Positions 36,280 to 46,904 of a stretch of 64,000 nt of DNA are shown here, piece by piece. The stretch covers positions 16,177,786 to 16,241,785 of the forward strand of contig QCXZ01000041.1 in NCBI GenBank assembly GCA_025024175.1. Direction: 5' to 3'. Made by a program: the position numbers and the translations under genes. Numbering within the stretch: position 1 is the first letter of the stretch; every line of letters begins with the position of its first letter. The notes beneath the pieces were generated by a model, which was not told where the DNA came from, ran no database searches, and saw nothing but the letters and a program-made list of their open reading frames with translations. This DNA is from Rhyzopertha dominica (Eukaryota; Arthropoda; Insecta; Coleoptera; Bostrichidae).

Positions 36280-38095
36280 TATCGTGTATCCGCTGCAGGT
36301 ACCTAGGTAACTGTTTTTTATATAGCGGATGTTAAAATGTTTTTTTCTTCTACACAAATCAATATATTACATTTTCTATTTTCTATTAACGCTTCGGTAT
36401 CCAATAACGATGATTTCAAATCAGCCTTTCGCGTAACTGTAGGAAAATCGGCAACGGAGTTCGCTAGCACTGAAACTGCAGAACACAGAACCAATGTGCA
36501 GCATTCAGGTCTGAATTAGGTAGGTAGCTTCAAGAACTGAACAATATCCTTAGGACCTCAATCTTTACAGGCTGAGTAGTATACACTTTTTGGCGGTAAT
36601 TAATGGAAAGTTTCTGGTGAAGCATCTTTTTAGAATGCTAAATGCTGAGTTTTCAAATAATTTTCGGCATCCTTTGGTGTCAGTAAAATATCTAACCTAA
36701 AAAATATGCCCTTGACATTCTTTATTTTTAAAATTTTTTAAAGTGTTTTTCCTACATCATTCGTGATGGTGTTATTTCTTCCAAATCTGTAGGAAGTTTT
36801 TTGTCCTCGAATTCGTCTTCATACATTACTGCATTCATGTTGCCCAAAATAAGTATGGAAATAAGCATTGTTATATCAACATATCACGCATTTGCCAGAA
36901 TACTAGTACATTTCAAAAGTTGTCAATTTGGAGATTTTAGACTAAATAGAATAAGGAAAGTGACTCAGGTTTCATGCTATTGAGTTGCCAAAAGACACAC
37001 ATCTCAGATGTATCTGATGCACAAGGGAAGGGAGTGGTACATCTTGAGAAACGTCTCATTTATGTTAGGGCTTTGCGCGCAAAAACGGTATATTTCGTGT
37101 TGATACGGTTATACCAGAAAGTTTATTCTTTAAATACAGGCACATTTTAAGAGAAGCCTGAAATAAATCTTGAGAATATTCAGAAGCGACCAGTTTTTCT
37201 TATAAAGCCACACATACCCGATAGAAAACAAATTGATTTAATGGAACTAATTAAAAAACACATTCCTAAAATATATAAGCCATATTTTGAATTGTTATAA
37301 TTACGAGTACATAACCTGCCTAATTAAAAAATGATTTTAATCTGTGAAGTATTATGAATTTTTTATTTTGTTGATGTACCAGAAACTTTATGTCTACTAC
37401 CATGATTAGGTAGTGAGCTTAATAGTAGCTTAATTTTCTTAGCTTTTCGTAGAATTTTGCTATAGAAGTAATAGCTTTATCAACTTTTTTCTTTAACATC
37501 TTTGTGGCCTAATTTGAGCTAATTCTTCGTTACCAGTTATTAGTTTGCGATAGTAATCCTTTTTCTTTTATCTTACTTTTGCAATATCCCTTAACTTTTT
37601 CTGTAGATCATTACTTTCACTCTCTGTTAGAGCGCAGTCAATAATATACACCCATTTGGTTCTTAACTTTGTTGTAGTTCAATCCTGTCTAAATCTACCT
37701 GCAACCCCAATCAATAAAACAACTTTGATGTTTTCCTATTCCTTCATGAGATATATTTTAATTATTTTATGAGCGTTGAAAAGGCGATTGATTGTTTGTG
37801 TTAGTCTAAACCGACATTATTATTTACCGATAATACTATTTTCTACACTGAGTAAGAAATGGTCCTCAGTGACTATTATGCGTTTGGAAATTGGAAAGAC
37901 AGAGGATAATATTTTTAGAAGGACTAAAAAGTTACTAAAAAGGTTTTTGGTGCGGTTTCCTTCAGCTGGAGAAGTTAAAAGTATAAGATGGAAGCTTTTA
38001 CATATAAGCAAGCTTCAATTTCAGTATTCCTTCTAAGGGTTGTACATATGTGAAAACATCCGAATACTTTGTTGAAGTGATTCGCATACCACTGA
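36280..38095. other. no gene recognised
   Basis: AT-rich with short frames. The minus strand at 37350-37700 carries a Lys-rich stretch broken by stops that could be LINE debris, but no motif supports it. Confidence 0.35.
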
Positions 38096-38099
38096 GAGA

Positions 38100-38530
38100 G
38101 GATAAAATTGAATTACCTGACTGCAAACCTGCAAACAAGCCACCGGAACTCTACTGCCGTTAACAGGAACGTTATTCGCAATCCGAAAAAACCTGCCGCT
38201 TCATTGCAGTCAACTTGCGCATTCAATTTTCGATCCGAGCAAAAACGAGACCAGCTCAAATCCATAATAAATTCCTCTCCGTTATGCAGCAATCGCGCCG
38301 CAAATTTTAAAACAGCCGAGCAACTGGGACCTTAATGAACACATTTGTTAAACACCCCCCAATAAATTTCCTTCGTCGGAATAATTAACCGGTACCGTGG
38401 AAACTGTTGATGCAATTTATGATTTCACACAACATCTGAGCGTGGAATGCGCGAGCACGGAACAGACGTTGTCGAGATGTTTCCAATTAGCTTCGGGGGT
38501 TCGAAAGTTACCTTGAAAAGTTAGATGAAT
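38100..38530. other. single-copy GC-richer island, possible regulatory DNA
   Basis: Non-repetitive with balanced composition. A 75-codon plus frame (38108-38335) gives a Ser/Asn/Lys-rich product without a domain. The second half (38340-38530) has AATAATTAACCGGTACC and AGCACGGAACAG motifs and no frame. Similar to the other islands listed. Confidence 0.25.
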
Positions 38531-38611
38531 TACGGGAAGAAAACAAAACTTTCGTTATTTTGGAGTATAAAAACTCATGGAACGCAAACGTAAACAACGC
38601 TAGGATATAAG

Positions 38612-38840
38612 CAGAGACGTGCCCATGGAGGGGGTCAAAGTTGGACCCCCCACCCCCACCCGGCCCACCAAGACCCATTAAAAACGTTAAAATACGATAT
38701 ATTTAATAGAAATAATTGAAAATAATCTAATTTACAATGTTCTCACAACTCTTAAAATATCTTTCTCTATTTACGAAAAAGGTTACCTTGCATAGTATAT
38801 CCAGCAAAACACGGGCATGGGCGGCGAGGCGGCGAAATAA
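38612..38840 (+). repeat. probable MITE fragment with G/C-rich hairpin
   Basis: Begins CAGAGACGTGCCCATGGAGG, a start seen in insect non-autonomous DNA elements. GGGGGTC and GACCCCC (38630-38651) form a short hairpin. A GGGCATGGGCGG block near 38814 may be the other end. No flanking duplication is defined. Confidence 0.35.
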
Positions 38841-38919
38841 CATAATATAAAGTACAATAACATATCGTACTTATTTGTAAGGGCAATTAATTAGAAGCAT
38901 CGATATGTACGTCATTATA

Positions 38920-40341
38920 CAGGATGTTTAAAAAATGATAATGACCCAAAATACATTCTCATAGCCAATGTGGTTAAATTACATACCTAATAGTATTATT
39001 TTAAAAATAAATTCGGAATCCATGACGGCTATGCGCTATGGTTCCTGTCGCTGTATTTATCAAAAGTCAAAATGTATTCAAATGATGAAAAAACAGATAT
39101 GATTTTAATTTATGGTGAATGCAAGAAAAATGCCTCCGCTGCTGCCCGTTTATACAGACAACGTTTTCCAAATAGAAGAGCTCCTGCCGATACAATTTTC
39201 AAGAGGCTTGAATTAACTTTAAGGACAAACTGGCCACCACTGAAAAAGTCAAGAGAAAGAACAGCAACAGGCCCTGACAATGAAATTAGAATATTTGAAA
39301 TGATTGACGAAAATCCTCATATTAGTCAAAGGGAAGCCTCAAGAGCAACAGGTATTAGTCAGTCTTCAGTAAACCGAATAATTAAAGGCAATCAATTTCA
39401 TCCTTATCACTTGCAATTGGTTCAGGCCTTAAAGCAGACAGATTATCCTAAAAGACTCGCTTTTTGTAACTTTTTTCGGGAACACCAAAATTTGAATGTG
39501 GGATTTTAAGACATTTACTTCTCAGATGAAGCAAGATTTTCTAATAATGGTGGAGTTAACAAACATAACATGCATTATTTTGCGCAAGAATATCCACGTT
39601 GGATTCGAGAAGAACATTTTCAAACTATCTACTCGACGAATGTCTGGTGCGGAATATTGGGGAATCAAATAGTTGGGCCTTATTTTTTCGCGATAGTTTA
39701 AACGGCAATACTTATCTAAATTTTTTAAGAAACATTTTACATTTTTCTCCAAAATGTAAATTTACACGTAATACAAAATCTATGGTTCCAACAAGATAAG
39801 GTACTTGGGCATTATCATAAAATAGTGTGAAATCATCTTGATTTGGTTTTACCTAACCCATGGATAGGAAAAGGTTCAATTAATCCTTGGCCACCGAGAA
39901 GCCCGGACCTTACTCCTTTGGATTTTTTCTGTGGGGAATGGTAGAAGAGCAAGTACACCAGACACCAATTAAAAGTGTAGAACATTTAGAAAATAAAATA
40001 CGTGATGCATGTAGATCTATCACTCTAGAAATGTTAATGCATGTTAAAATATTGTTTTGGGCACGAATTCAAGCTTGTGAAAACAGCGGAGGGCGACATT
40101 TTGAGCATTTATTACATTAATGTTATTGAATAAACATTTTTCAAAAATTAAATTTGTTTTGCAATACCGAATTTATTTAAAGCAAATGTTTGAAGTTTAT
40201 GTCAAAATTTACGAATTTATACAGCCCTCCACGTTTTATATTTTTTAAGACCATGAACAATTATCAATGTTACCTCTGCAAATGTATTTTGGGTTGCATT
40301 TTTAACTTCAACAGGGTCATTATCATTCGTAAAACATCCTG
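38920..40341 (+). mobile_element. mariner-type transposon, 1422 bp, complete ends
   Basis: The terminal inverted repeats start CAGGATGTTT and extend 28 bp with 3 mismatches (38920-38947 and 40314-40341). Both ends are flanked by the TA target duplication (38918-38919, 40342-40343). After the TIR, CCCAAAATACATT is also found on both sides but offset by 18 bp. The interior is almost filled by a single transposase frame. This is the best-preserved transposon in the window. Confidence 0.9.
39072..40120 (+). pseudogene. mariner-type transposase (DUF4817 type), disabled
   Basis: The frame would encode about 349 residues, a normal length. It starts MYSNDEKTDMILIYGECKKN and has an N-terminal helix-turn-helix region with RLYRQRFPNRRAP and a second motif ISQREASRATGISQSSVNRI. 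The first catalytic Asp is in YFSDEARFSNNG, just after an in-frame TAA (39507-39509). NVWCGILGNQIVGPYFF follows, then a frameshift near 39690. WFQQDK (39784-39801) holds the second Asp, although the usual GAP after QQD is changed. An in-frame TGA follows near 39834. PPRSPDLTPLDF holds the third Asp 36 residues after the second. A missing T in the run at about 39922 shifts the frame before FLWGMVEEQV. The end reads GGRHFEHLLH. Two stops and two frameshifts show a recently disabled cut-and-paste transposase. Confidence 0.9.
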
Positions 40342-40779
40342 TATATCCAGTTGAGCCGGTTAATTCTGTGTTTCATTAAATTACAGTTTATTCTTTTCTT
40401 CCCTCCTATCTCCAGGGAGTAGTAAACAACCTCCCCAGCCAAAATTTCTGAGCATGCCACAGGTGCTATGTAGTAATAAAATACATACAGAAAGTACATA
40501 CTCGTACATCTACTAATATAAACAAATAGTTTAAAAAAAGTTACAGTCTGCGAAAGAACACCGAATATAACGAACTGTCCTCTGTTTATACCGGGTGTCT
40601 CAAAATTGACGCCTGTGCTCTTAAGGTTTATTTCAGGGGCTAAAACTAATCAATACTTAAAGAGTAGAGAATTTTCCGATTGTCTTTCGTTATCGAGTTA
40701 TTGATATGAAACCTTTAAACTTTGTTAAAAACTAATATTTTCCACATCTGTTGTCAGAGAACATGCTCAAGCCAAACTT

Positions 40780-41470
40780 TCACGCGATTTTGCATGGAAA
40801 TACAAACGTTCTGTAGCATATTTTCCTCTATTTACGTCACAAAAGCGTGAAGATGAGCTTGGATATCTTTAGAATTCCGAACAGCTTCGCAGTAAATTTC
40901 TACTTCGGATAGTCCCAGAAAAATTTAATTAAATCTGGTGATCTAGGAAGGACGGTATGGGTCCACCTTTTCCAACACGCCTCTCAAAGAAATTTTTCAT
41001 TTGCATTCCGTAATGTGCACCATCACGATGGGCAACAATTTTATTTAACTACATCGAGCAATCGGCGAACTGAACTGAACTCGGTCGGTTAGGTAAGAAT
41101 GCATGGACCAATTATTTACATCATTATTTAATAGCCCAGCCCAAATGTTTGCAGGTTATGAGTATATATGATACATGCCTCGGTAAATGTGAATTCATCT
41201 CCCCACAGCATCTTTTCAACGAAACCTGAATTATTGTTTACGTTATGCAACAGCCGGCTCCGAAATTCGAAGCTCCCTATCACCGTCACGTATATCTTGA
41301 TTTGGAACCTAAATGAACGCAGACGGTTTCTCTTTGCATCTTTATTTGTACTCAGTTCTACCTCAACAAATTCTTGATAGACGCTTAGTACCTGACCTGT
41401 TTCCAGTAATAATTGTTCCAACGGTCTTACAGTCTTTGCCCTTTGCCCTTTTGGAAACCTTTCCACATTG
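40780..41470 (-). pseudogene. Tc1/mariner transposase relic with internal deletion
   Basis: A minus-strand frame (41466-41128) reads GSFEFRSRLLHNV, then FVEKMLWGDEFTFTEACIIY with the first catalytic Asp (WGDE for consensus WSDE). It continues THNLQTFGLGY and stops. After a gap, VAHRDGAHYGMQMKNFFERR and GKGGPIPSF (about 41036-40950) carry the second Asp motif (RDGAH for QDGAPPH). LDHQ stands where RSPD with the third Asp is expected. About 60 residues between the first and second motifs are missing. A weak C-terminal continuation runs to about 40780. The start is not defined. Confidence 0.7.
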
Positions 41471-42674
41471 CCCCAGTCCCAGCAGTAGCATCGTCATTAT
41501 ACCTAATACTTTTAACATATTGACGTAATCTCGATTAAAGTAGTATCGTTCGATTTTAAACGTACACAACCGAAGGAAAATAATATGTGTCACTATGAAA
41601 TAATGATTAAAAAAAATAACATTATCATGACCACCTAATAAATTGTTACACAACTAATTTGAAAGACGGCACAATAATGTATCTATAACGAAAAGTGATA
41701 CTACTCGAGAGCAATAAAATGTAACTTTTTGCTGGAAATGCATACAAAGTTTTATCTACAATCACTTACCAAAATAAAACTCTGCAATTATTAACATTTT
41801 TTACAACGAGAACTTAATTACAACAAATGGAAGAAAAGTAAGAAATGCATTTGTTAGCACTCGTAATGGCCCAGTTCCATTGTTTTTAACTTGTTTCAAT
41901 TTTTGCACAGATGTTATTATCTACATACTGTAGTACTCTTCCACCTCCGGTGTCACTTAAGTCCACCTTGGACCAATAAAGTAGCAAATGTTCGGCGAAA
42001 GCAATGCCCTGTGTATGAATGGCACTCTGATAGGATAACATAATAATTGGCAATACCGTTTGGTACTTTAGAAATAGTATTCATATCTAACACTTAACTA
42101 AAGCACTTTTTTAACAATATTCGTGCTAGTGCGTTTTAGTTTATAGATCTTTGAATCAGAAATGTAACTATTAAAATTGATTATTTGTCCTTGATATCTT
42201 TAACATTCATTTTTACTAACTCATTACGTACACAGGCATCTGCAATTCCAATAATGGAACTGCCTTCTCTGTTAAGTCACAAATTTACATTAATCAATAA
42301 TTTACCTTTTGAAATAAATAGGTTTCATCATCGGTTTCGCGCAAGAATCTGTATATTTCCGTAAAGTAACAGTTGCTACAGCATTTCTAATCTCTGAAGG
42401 TGTATTCGGAATTTAATCTAAAATTATCTCAACTAAACTGCGCAAATACAAAATGTGGCAATTCCTAAATTTACTACTTAAAATGTATGCTTTTTATTTG
42501 CCTGCTATTGACTACCAGCGTTTACTAGATTTTATTGCTCAGCAAGCAATAAAGTAAACTTCTCAATAAATATTAACTTTTTGGAGTTATTTTCAAGAAA
42601 AAAACCTTATTTTATGTAGGTATTGTCTATAAAGCTCTTTATTTACATTTTTATCATCAACTCGATAACGGACA

Positions 42675-42772
42675 CTTATTATTATTATTATTATTATTTT
42701 ATTATTAATTATATATATTATTAATATTATTATTATTATATTTATTATTTATTATTATTATTTGTTATTTGT
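42675..42772. repeat. (TTA)n microsatellite
   Basis: About 98 bp of TTA/ATT units with several one-base interruptions, inside the right end of the 40591-42825 element. Confidence 0.9.
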
Positions 42773-42999
42773 TTAGACTCCTCAAGCAAACCCCAAAGCA
42801 TGGGCGTCAATTTTAGGACACTCTGTATAATTATATGGAAATATTCCTAAAACATCATATTCGGAAATACCGGATTTCCCAAATTATATAGCACAATAGT
42901 ACAAATTGCTCGAAGTACACATCATATAATACAATAATCCATTTTCGAGAAATAGAGAGTATATATTTATGCATGGCCCAATAAAAACTATGTCCTCTT

Positions 43000-43620
43000 T
43001 AAGTGGCAACGAAGGTGTTTCATTACCGGAGTCTCGAGCAGAAAAGCCTTGCAATGTCATTTTTAAAACCGATATCTAAGACAAGGCGAGTGCGATGCCT
43101 AGGGTAATGACAGCGAAAAAATCTCCATTGGACATGCCGAGAAAGGCCAGGAGCCCGTTACATCTAGGAAAGGAAATGAAATCTTTTCATTGGCCGCGGC
43201 TGGCAATTGTTCGTTATAAACGGAAAAAGTGCCTGTAATGACGGCTTCGGTTTCATTTCCCATTGAGAAGAGCTGAACAAATTACGCTCTTGATTGCGGA
43301 ATTTTGCGTTCTGCTGTAATTACGTGTGAATGCGCTAGTAAATTGTCTCGCTGTATTGTGTTACAGGCTGTATCTTGTTGCTTTGGCCAAGAAGATCGAG
43401 TATCATGTGAAAAACGAAGGCAGCACGTTCACTTTGCGGTGTATTAATTTACACGGAGTGTATTTGACTTGTGTTAACGCTTGTTTTGATCTGGGGGCTA
43501 ACTGCAAGGCCAAAAGTGCTCAAAACGTTTGTGTAAACAGTAGTAAGGCCAGTCAAGAAACCTGTAATTATACTGTTTAAAGGTAGACAAATGCCTCTTT
43601 GTTCGCTCTGTCGTAACTGC
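43000..43620. other. single-copy GC-richer island, possible regulatory DNA or exon
   Basis: Non-repetitive. An 84-codon plus frame (43326-43580) gives a Cys-rich product (eight Cys, e.g. CVNACFDLGANCKAKSAQNV) with a TTGTGTTACAG|G acceptor-like site at about 43367 inside it. Cys-rich short proteins exist in insects, but there is no signal peptide, no donor site was identified and no family is recognised, so coding is not established. Confidence 0.25.
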
Positions 43621-43629
43621 CACCATCAA

Positions 43630-46540
43630 GATTTCGAGTTTGTGAATGTGCAGTACGCACACAAAATACATACAACGTGATTTTGAAAGTGATGTCCTAA
43701 ATTAAGCTGCAGCATCTGAACAACATATGAAAAATATATCGGCAGTATAATTCATTTTCATTAAAAAATAAAAACTTCCAAAAACCAGACTCCACTCGGC
43801 GTCATTGACTACCGAAACATACGCTCGACGCACCATGGAGACTCGCACTTGACTATGTAACTGAACAATAATCTAGTGCACTGACCTGTCTCAACCTGAT
43901 AAACGGCCAGGCGCTTGGATGTTTTTCATTTTAACTTAAAAACCATCGTAAAAATAAAAAAAAACGACATCTGCCATTTTTCTTAAATGTTATGAGATAT
44001 TATGGGCTTAAGCAGAGATATTCCTTTAGTAGTCACATAATATAAAGTGCAAGATAAAGATGTACACAACAAGAAAAAGGAAACTGTTGCTTTTAAAACT
44101 GAGCAGTAGTGAAATCGTCACACTAAATTAATAAAAACGATTTAAAATTGTGAAATCAAAATAGTTTAGTTGAGAATTACTTTCACTGAAATTACTAGCA
44201 GATGCAAACAAATTTTTGCATCAAAAACTGAATTAAACACAAATGAGATTTTATTATATGCGTGTAATTTAAACATATGCACCAAACAAGTATTCATGGT
44301 AGACACTCCTGCGGGCAATCGTTAACTGACCGACAGATCATTTTTGACTGATTTTTGAATTTGAATTACATCATATTTGACAAATAACCATCCACATTTC
44401 ACTCATGTACGACTATGATCGTTGTTGTCGTTTTGGTATCCACTCAAATAGATTGCATGGAGCTAATCACTACATGGAATGGAAGTATTTGAGAAAGTAC
44501 TTTAAGCGCATTTTAGTGCTTCAAGTACTTAAGTAAGTCAGGAATTTTACAGGTAACTAGTTAATTAGTATTAATGAACTAGATAATCCACCTATTATTG
44601 TACTGTACTTGCTTAAGCTGTTGGATACAAGTATATTTGTTACTTAAAGTATTTTCGTATTTTCAAATAGTTATGATGATTGCTACCTAGTACTTCATTA
44701 CTAAAAGTACTTGTGGTGAGTATGTTGACAAGCTCTGATTGAAGTCGTGTTGTAGCTATTTCTTTGGGAAGAGATGGCTAGAGCAAACGCCTGCAGACAA
44801 GTTGTAAAACCTCTATCACAAGTAGGATCGCTGCTTTCAGACTGACATGAAATATAAGAAACAGAACAAAGCTTTGGTAGCGTAAGGGACTGTCTACGAT
44901 TGTTGGATAAGCAGTCAAAAGACTGGAAAGCGCTAGCGGCAGAGTAATTAAATCCTGTAACACAAAGCTACATTCGAAACGCTTTTAACAAAGACTAGAA
45001 CTCGATGGATGTTTTAGAGACAGACGTTTCTGAAAGAGCGAACAAAACCTTACTTCAGATAAAGTCGTGCAGATTGCGAAGTACTAGCAACTAATAGTAG
45101 AATAAATGAAATAATTTTCAAATGAGCAAAATTTAGAACTCTATGTAAACTTGTATAATGAAATCTTCATTATGGTGCATAGTATTTGAGAAATTTAAAT
45201 AGTGTTTACGTGACTGTGTTAAGACAGAAGGCTGAATCTTCTTACGTTCATAAGTAGATTTAAGTAGTAAATATTTTATACAGAAATCCTTATTCATGTG
45301 TGTGAATTAAATAGTTCCTGCTTATAACAAAATATTAGATTTAGAATTTGCGATCTAATATAGAGGTGGCTACAGATGAGTAGCACGTGTGAGCAATGAC
45401 ATAATATTAGAGTTCTGCTACTGTAATTTGACAATAGTTCAACCTTGTTCGTATTATACATGACGATATTAATTTTCCAGGCTATTAATCGTACCATATT
45501 AATAACTTTGACGTTGTAAACTGGTAGTTCAAATTCGNAAGTTTTATGTTATTATAAATATCTCGGTCAGTTAATATTTGATAGTTTTTTTTTGTAAACA
45601 GTGCAGTATGCCGCTGTCTAGTATTTTAGCATTTACCTTTAGGAAATCCCTAACGTTTTGGCTACTTAGCTTTCCTATAATTTCCTATAATTCGATAAAT
45701 AAAAGGATGATAAATAGTGCCTGTTTGAGTAATTAGACAAGCACTAAATCCTGCTGGTTAACCCAATTCAGGAAAAGTTCCTTTTTCTTCCTCGTTTATA
45801 AGTCATACTGCTGTACTCCACAGTTCACAGTGAATTTAACGCTTTTAACTACCCCCAAACCGTTTCGTTTGGATCGCGTTCGCAAAAATAAAACGACCTG
45901 TATGCGAGTCATATACGCCAGAGAGAAGTGCCCCGTCCAGACATAGCAGGTGCTTGTGATGTTAAAACATACTGTCAGAACCGGCTTAGTTCGTGAGAAC
46001 ACTCGAGAAAGAGAGAAAAATGCCTTTGCTCTCAGAGCGGAGATGCATATGTATTCCCCGACGATCTGCGTTACAATTTCGCATTTGATATTAAAACCGC
46101 ACAGGATGGAATTACAGAAACGTACCTTCCACATACATGTTCGCTCTACTGTCTCGTTTGTAATATTCAGAAGCATTTTGCATTCCAGTCATTGGAGGTC
46201 GTAGCGGTCGTAATGCCTTCTACATTAAAACATTCCCACTTACATACAGTATATCTTAGTTTTGACACTTTACGTTACATTCAATGTAGTGTATGTGGCA
46301 GTTGGCTTTAGTCAGCTCTTTCTAGTATTTTAGACCTCATTTCGCTTTGTAATATCTGGTGGATGTGTGATGCTTTTTGATAACTGTCAATCCACTTTCT
46401 ATAAATCTGCATAATCGTTAGAAACACATAATCTAAGACTACGATATAGTACCTTTATATTATAACATTATATTGTGGTTAAAACGGATCTAGTCATACC
46501 TTCTTTTAATAAATTACAGATTAGGTCACATGGAAAGAAA
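43630..46540. other. no gene recognised; contains an AAGTACTT-rich repeat
   Basis: At about 44480-44710 the motif AAGTACTT and close variants recur about eight times, including a self-complementary stretch AAAGTACTTTAAGCGC...GTGCTTCAAGTACTT. This pattern is typical of short non-autonomous hAT-like repeats in insects, but no termini were defined. At 45796-46310 several frames on both strands are open (126 codons minus, about 98 plus) with no recognisable domain. Confidence 0.35.
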
Positions 46541-46549
46541 CCATTCTGG

Positions 46550-46900
46550 CAACGCTTCCCGGCGGATGTTTATATTACAGATCACAAGAAAAGTTACAAC
46601 GGACTGTAGCCGCCGTAGCTTCGAATCGTGGGCTAAAACCAGGAAAACAGTATAAGACGAACTGCAATATATCGTACTTCCCAGATGCCCACCGCCTACG
46701 ACAACATCCGATACTAGGCAGAAATTATTGCACTTTTACATCTGCCGAGCAGCCCGCTTGAGATGAATGCTAAAAAGTTTTACGTATATTAATGCATCCG
46801 TTTAGAGGGCTATTACCAACATTGTGCAAGGTGCAAGCCTCCCGTGACATAGGCACCTGATGCTGTCCTACCCTGGAATAATAAATATCTGATTCTGATG
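46550..46900 (+). mobile_element. probable 3' end of a non-LTR retrotransposon
   Basis: The sequence ends CCTGGAATAATAAATATCTG followed by ATTCTGATG, the kind of AATAAATATCTGATTCTGA tail found at the 3' ends of several insect non-LTR elements. Upstream frames are broken; the fragment LRQHPILGRNY can be read but not assigned. The plus orientation is inferred from the tail. 5' truncation is usual for such elements. Confidence 0.4.
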
Positions 46901-46904
46901 CCTA

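Larger units (their letters stand above)
40591..42825 (-). mobile_element. Tc1/mariner-type element, 2235 bp, complete ends
   Basis: The termini CCGGGTGTCTCAAAATTGAC (40591) and, inverted, CAGAGTGTCCTAAAATTGAC (42825) match at about 22 of 28 positions. Both are flanked by TA (40589-40590, 42826-42827). The element lies only 250 bp from the preceding one but has unrelated ends. It contains a minus-strand transposase relic near its low-coordinate end and a TTA microsatellite near its high-coordinate end. The region 41660-42670 is AT-rich without recognised coding sequence. Confidence 0.8.

Noticed and set aside
37350..37700. Lys-rich stop-broken minus-strand trace considered as LINE ORF debris
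   Set aside because: No RT or endonuclease motif, and its position upstream of the 36 kb endonuclease trace does not establish a common element.
43326..43580. 84-codon Cys-rich frame considered as a small secreted peptide
   Set aside because: No signal peptide, an acceptor-like site within the frame and no recognised cysteine pattern. Kept only as a note under the island.
45796..46310. Overlapping open frames of 126 (minus) and about 98 (plus) codons
   Set aside because: Three frames are open together in slightly GC-richer DNA. None shows a motif or a splice or start context that favours it.
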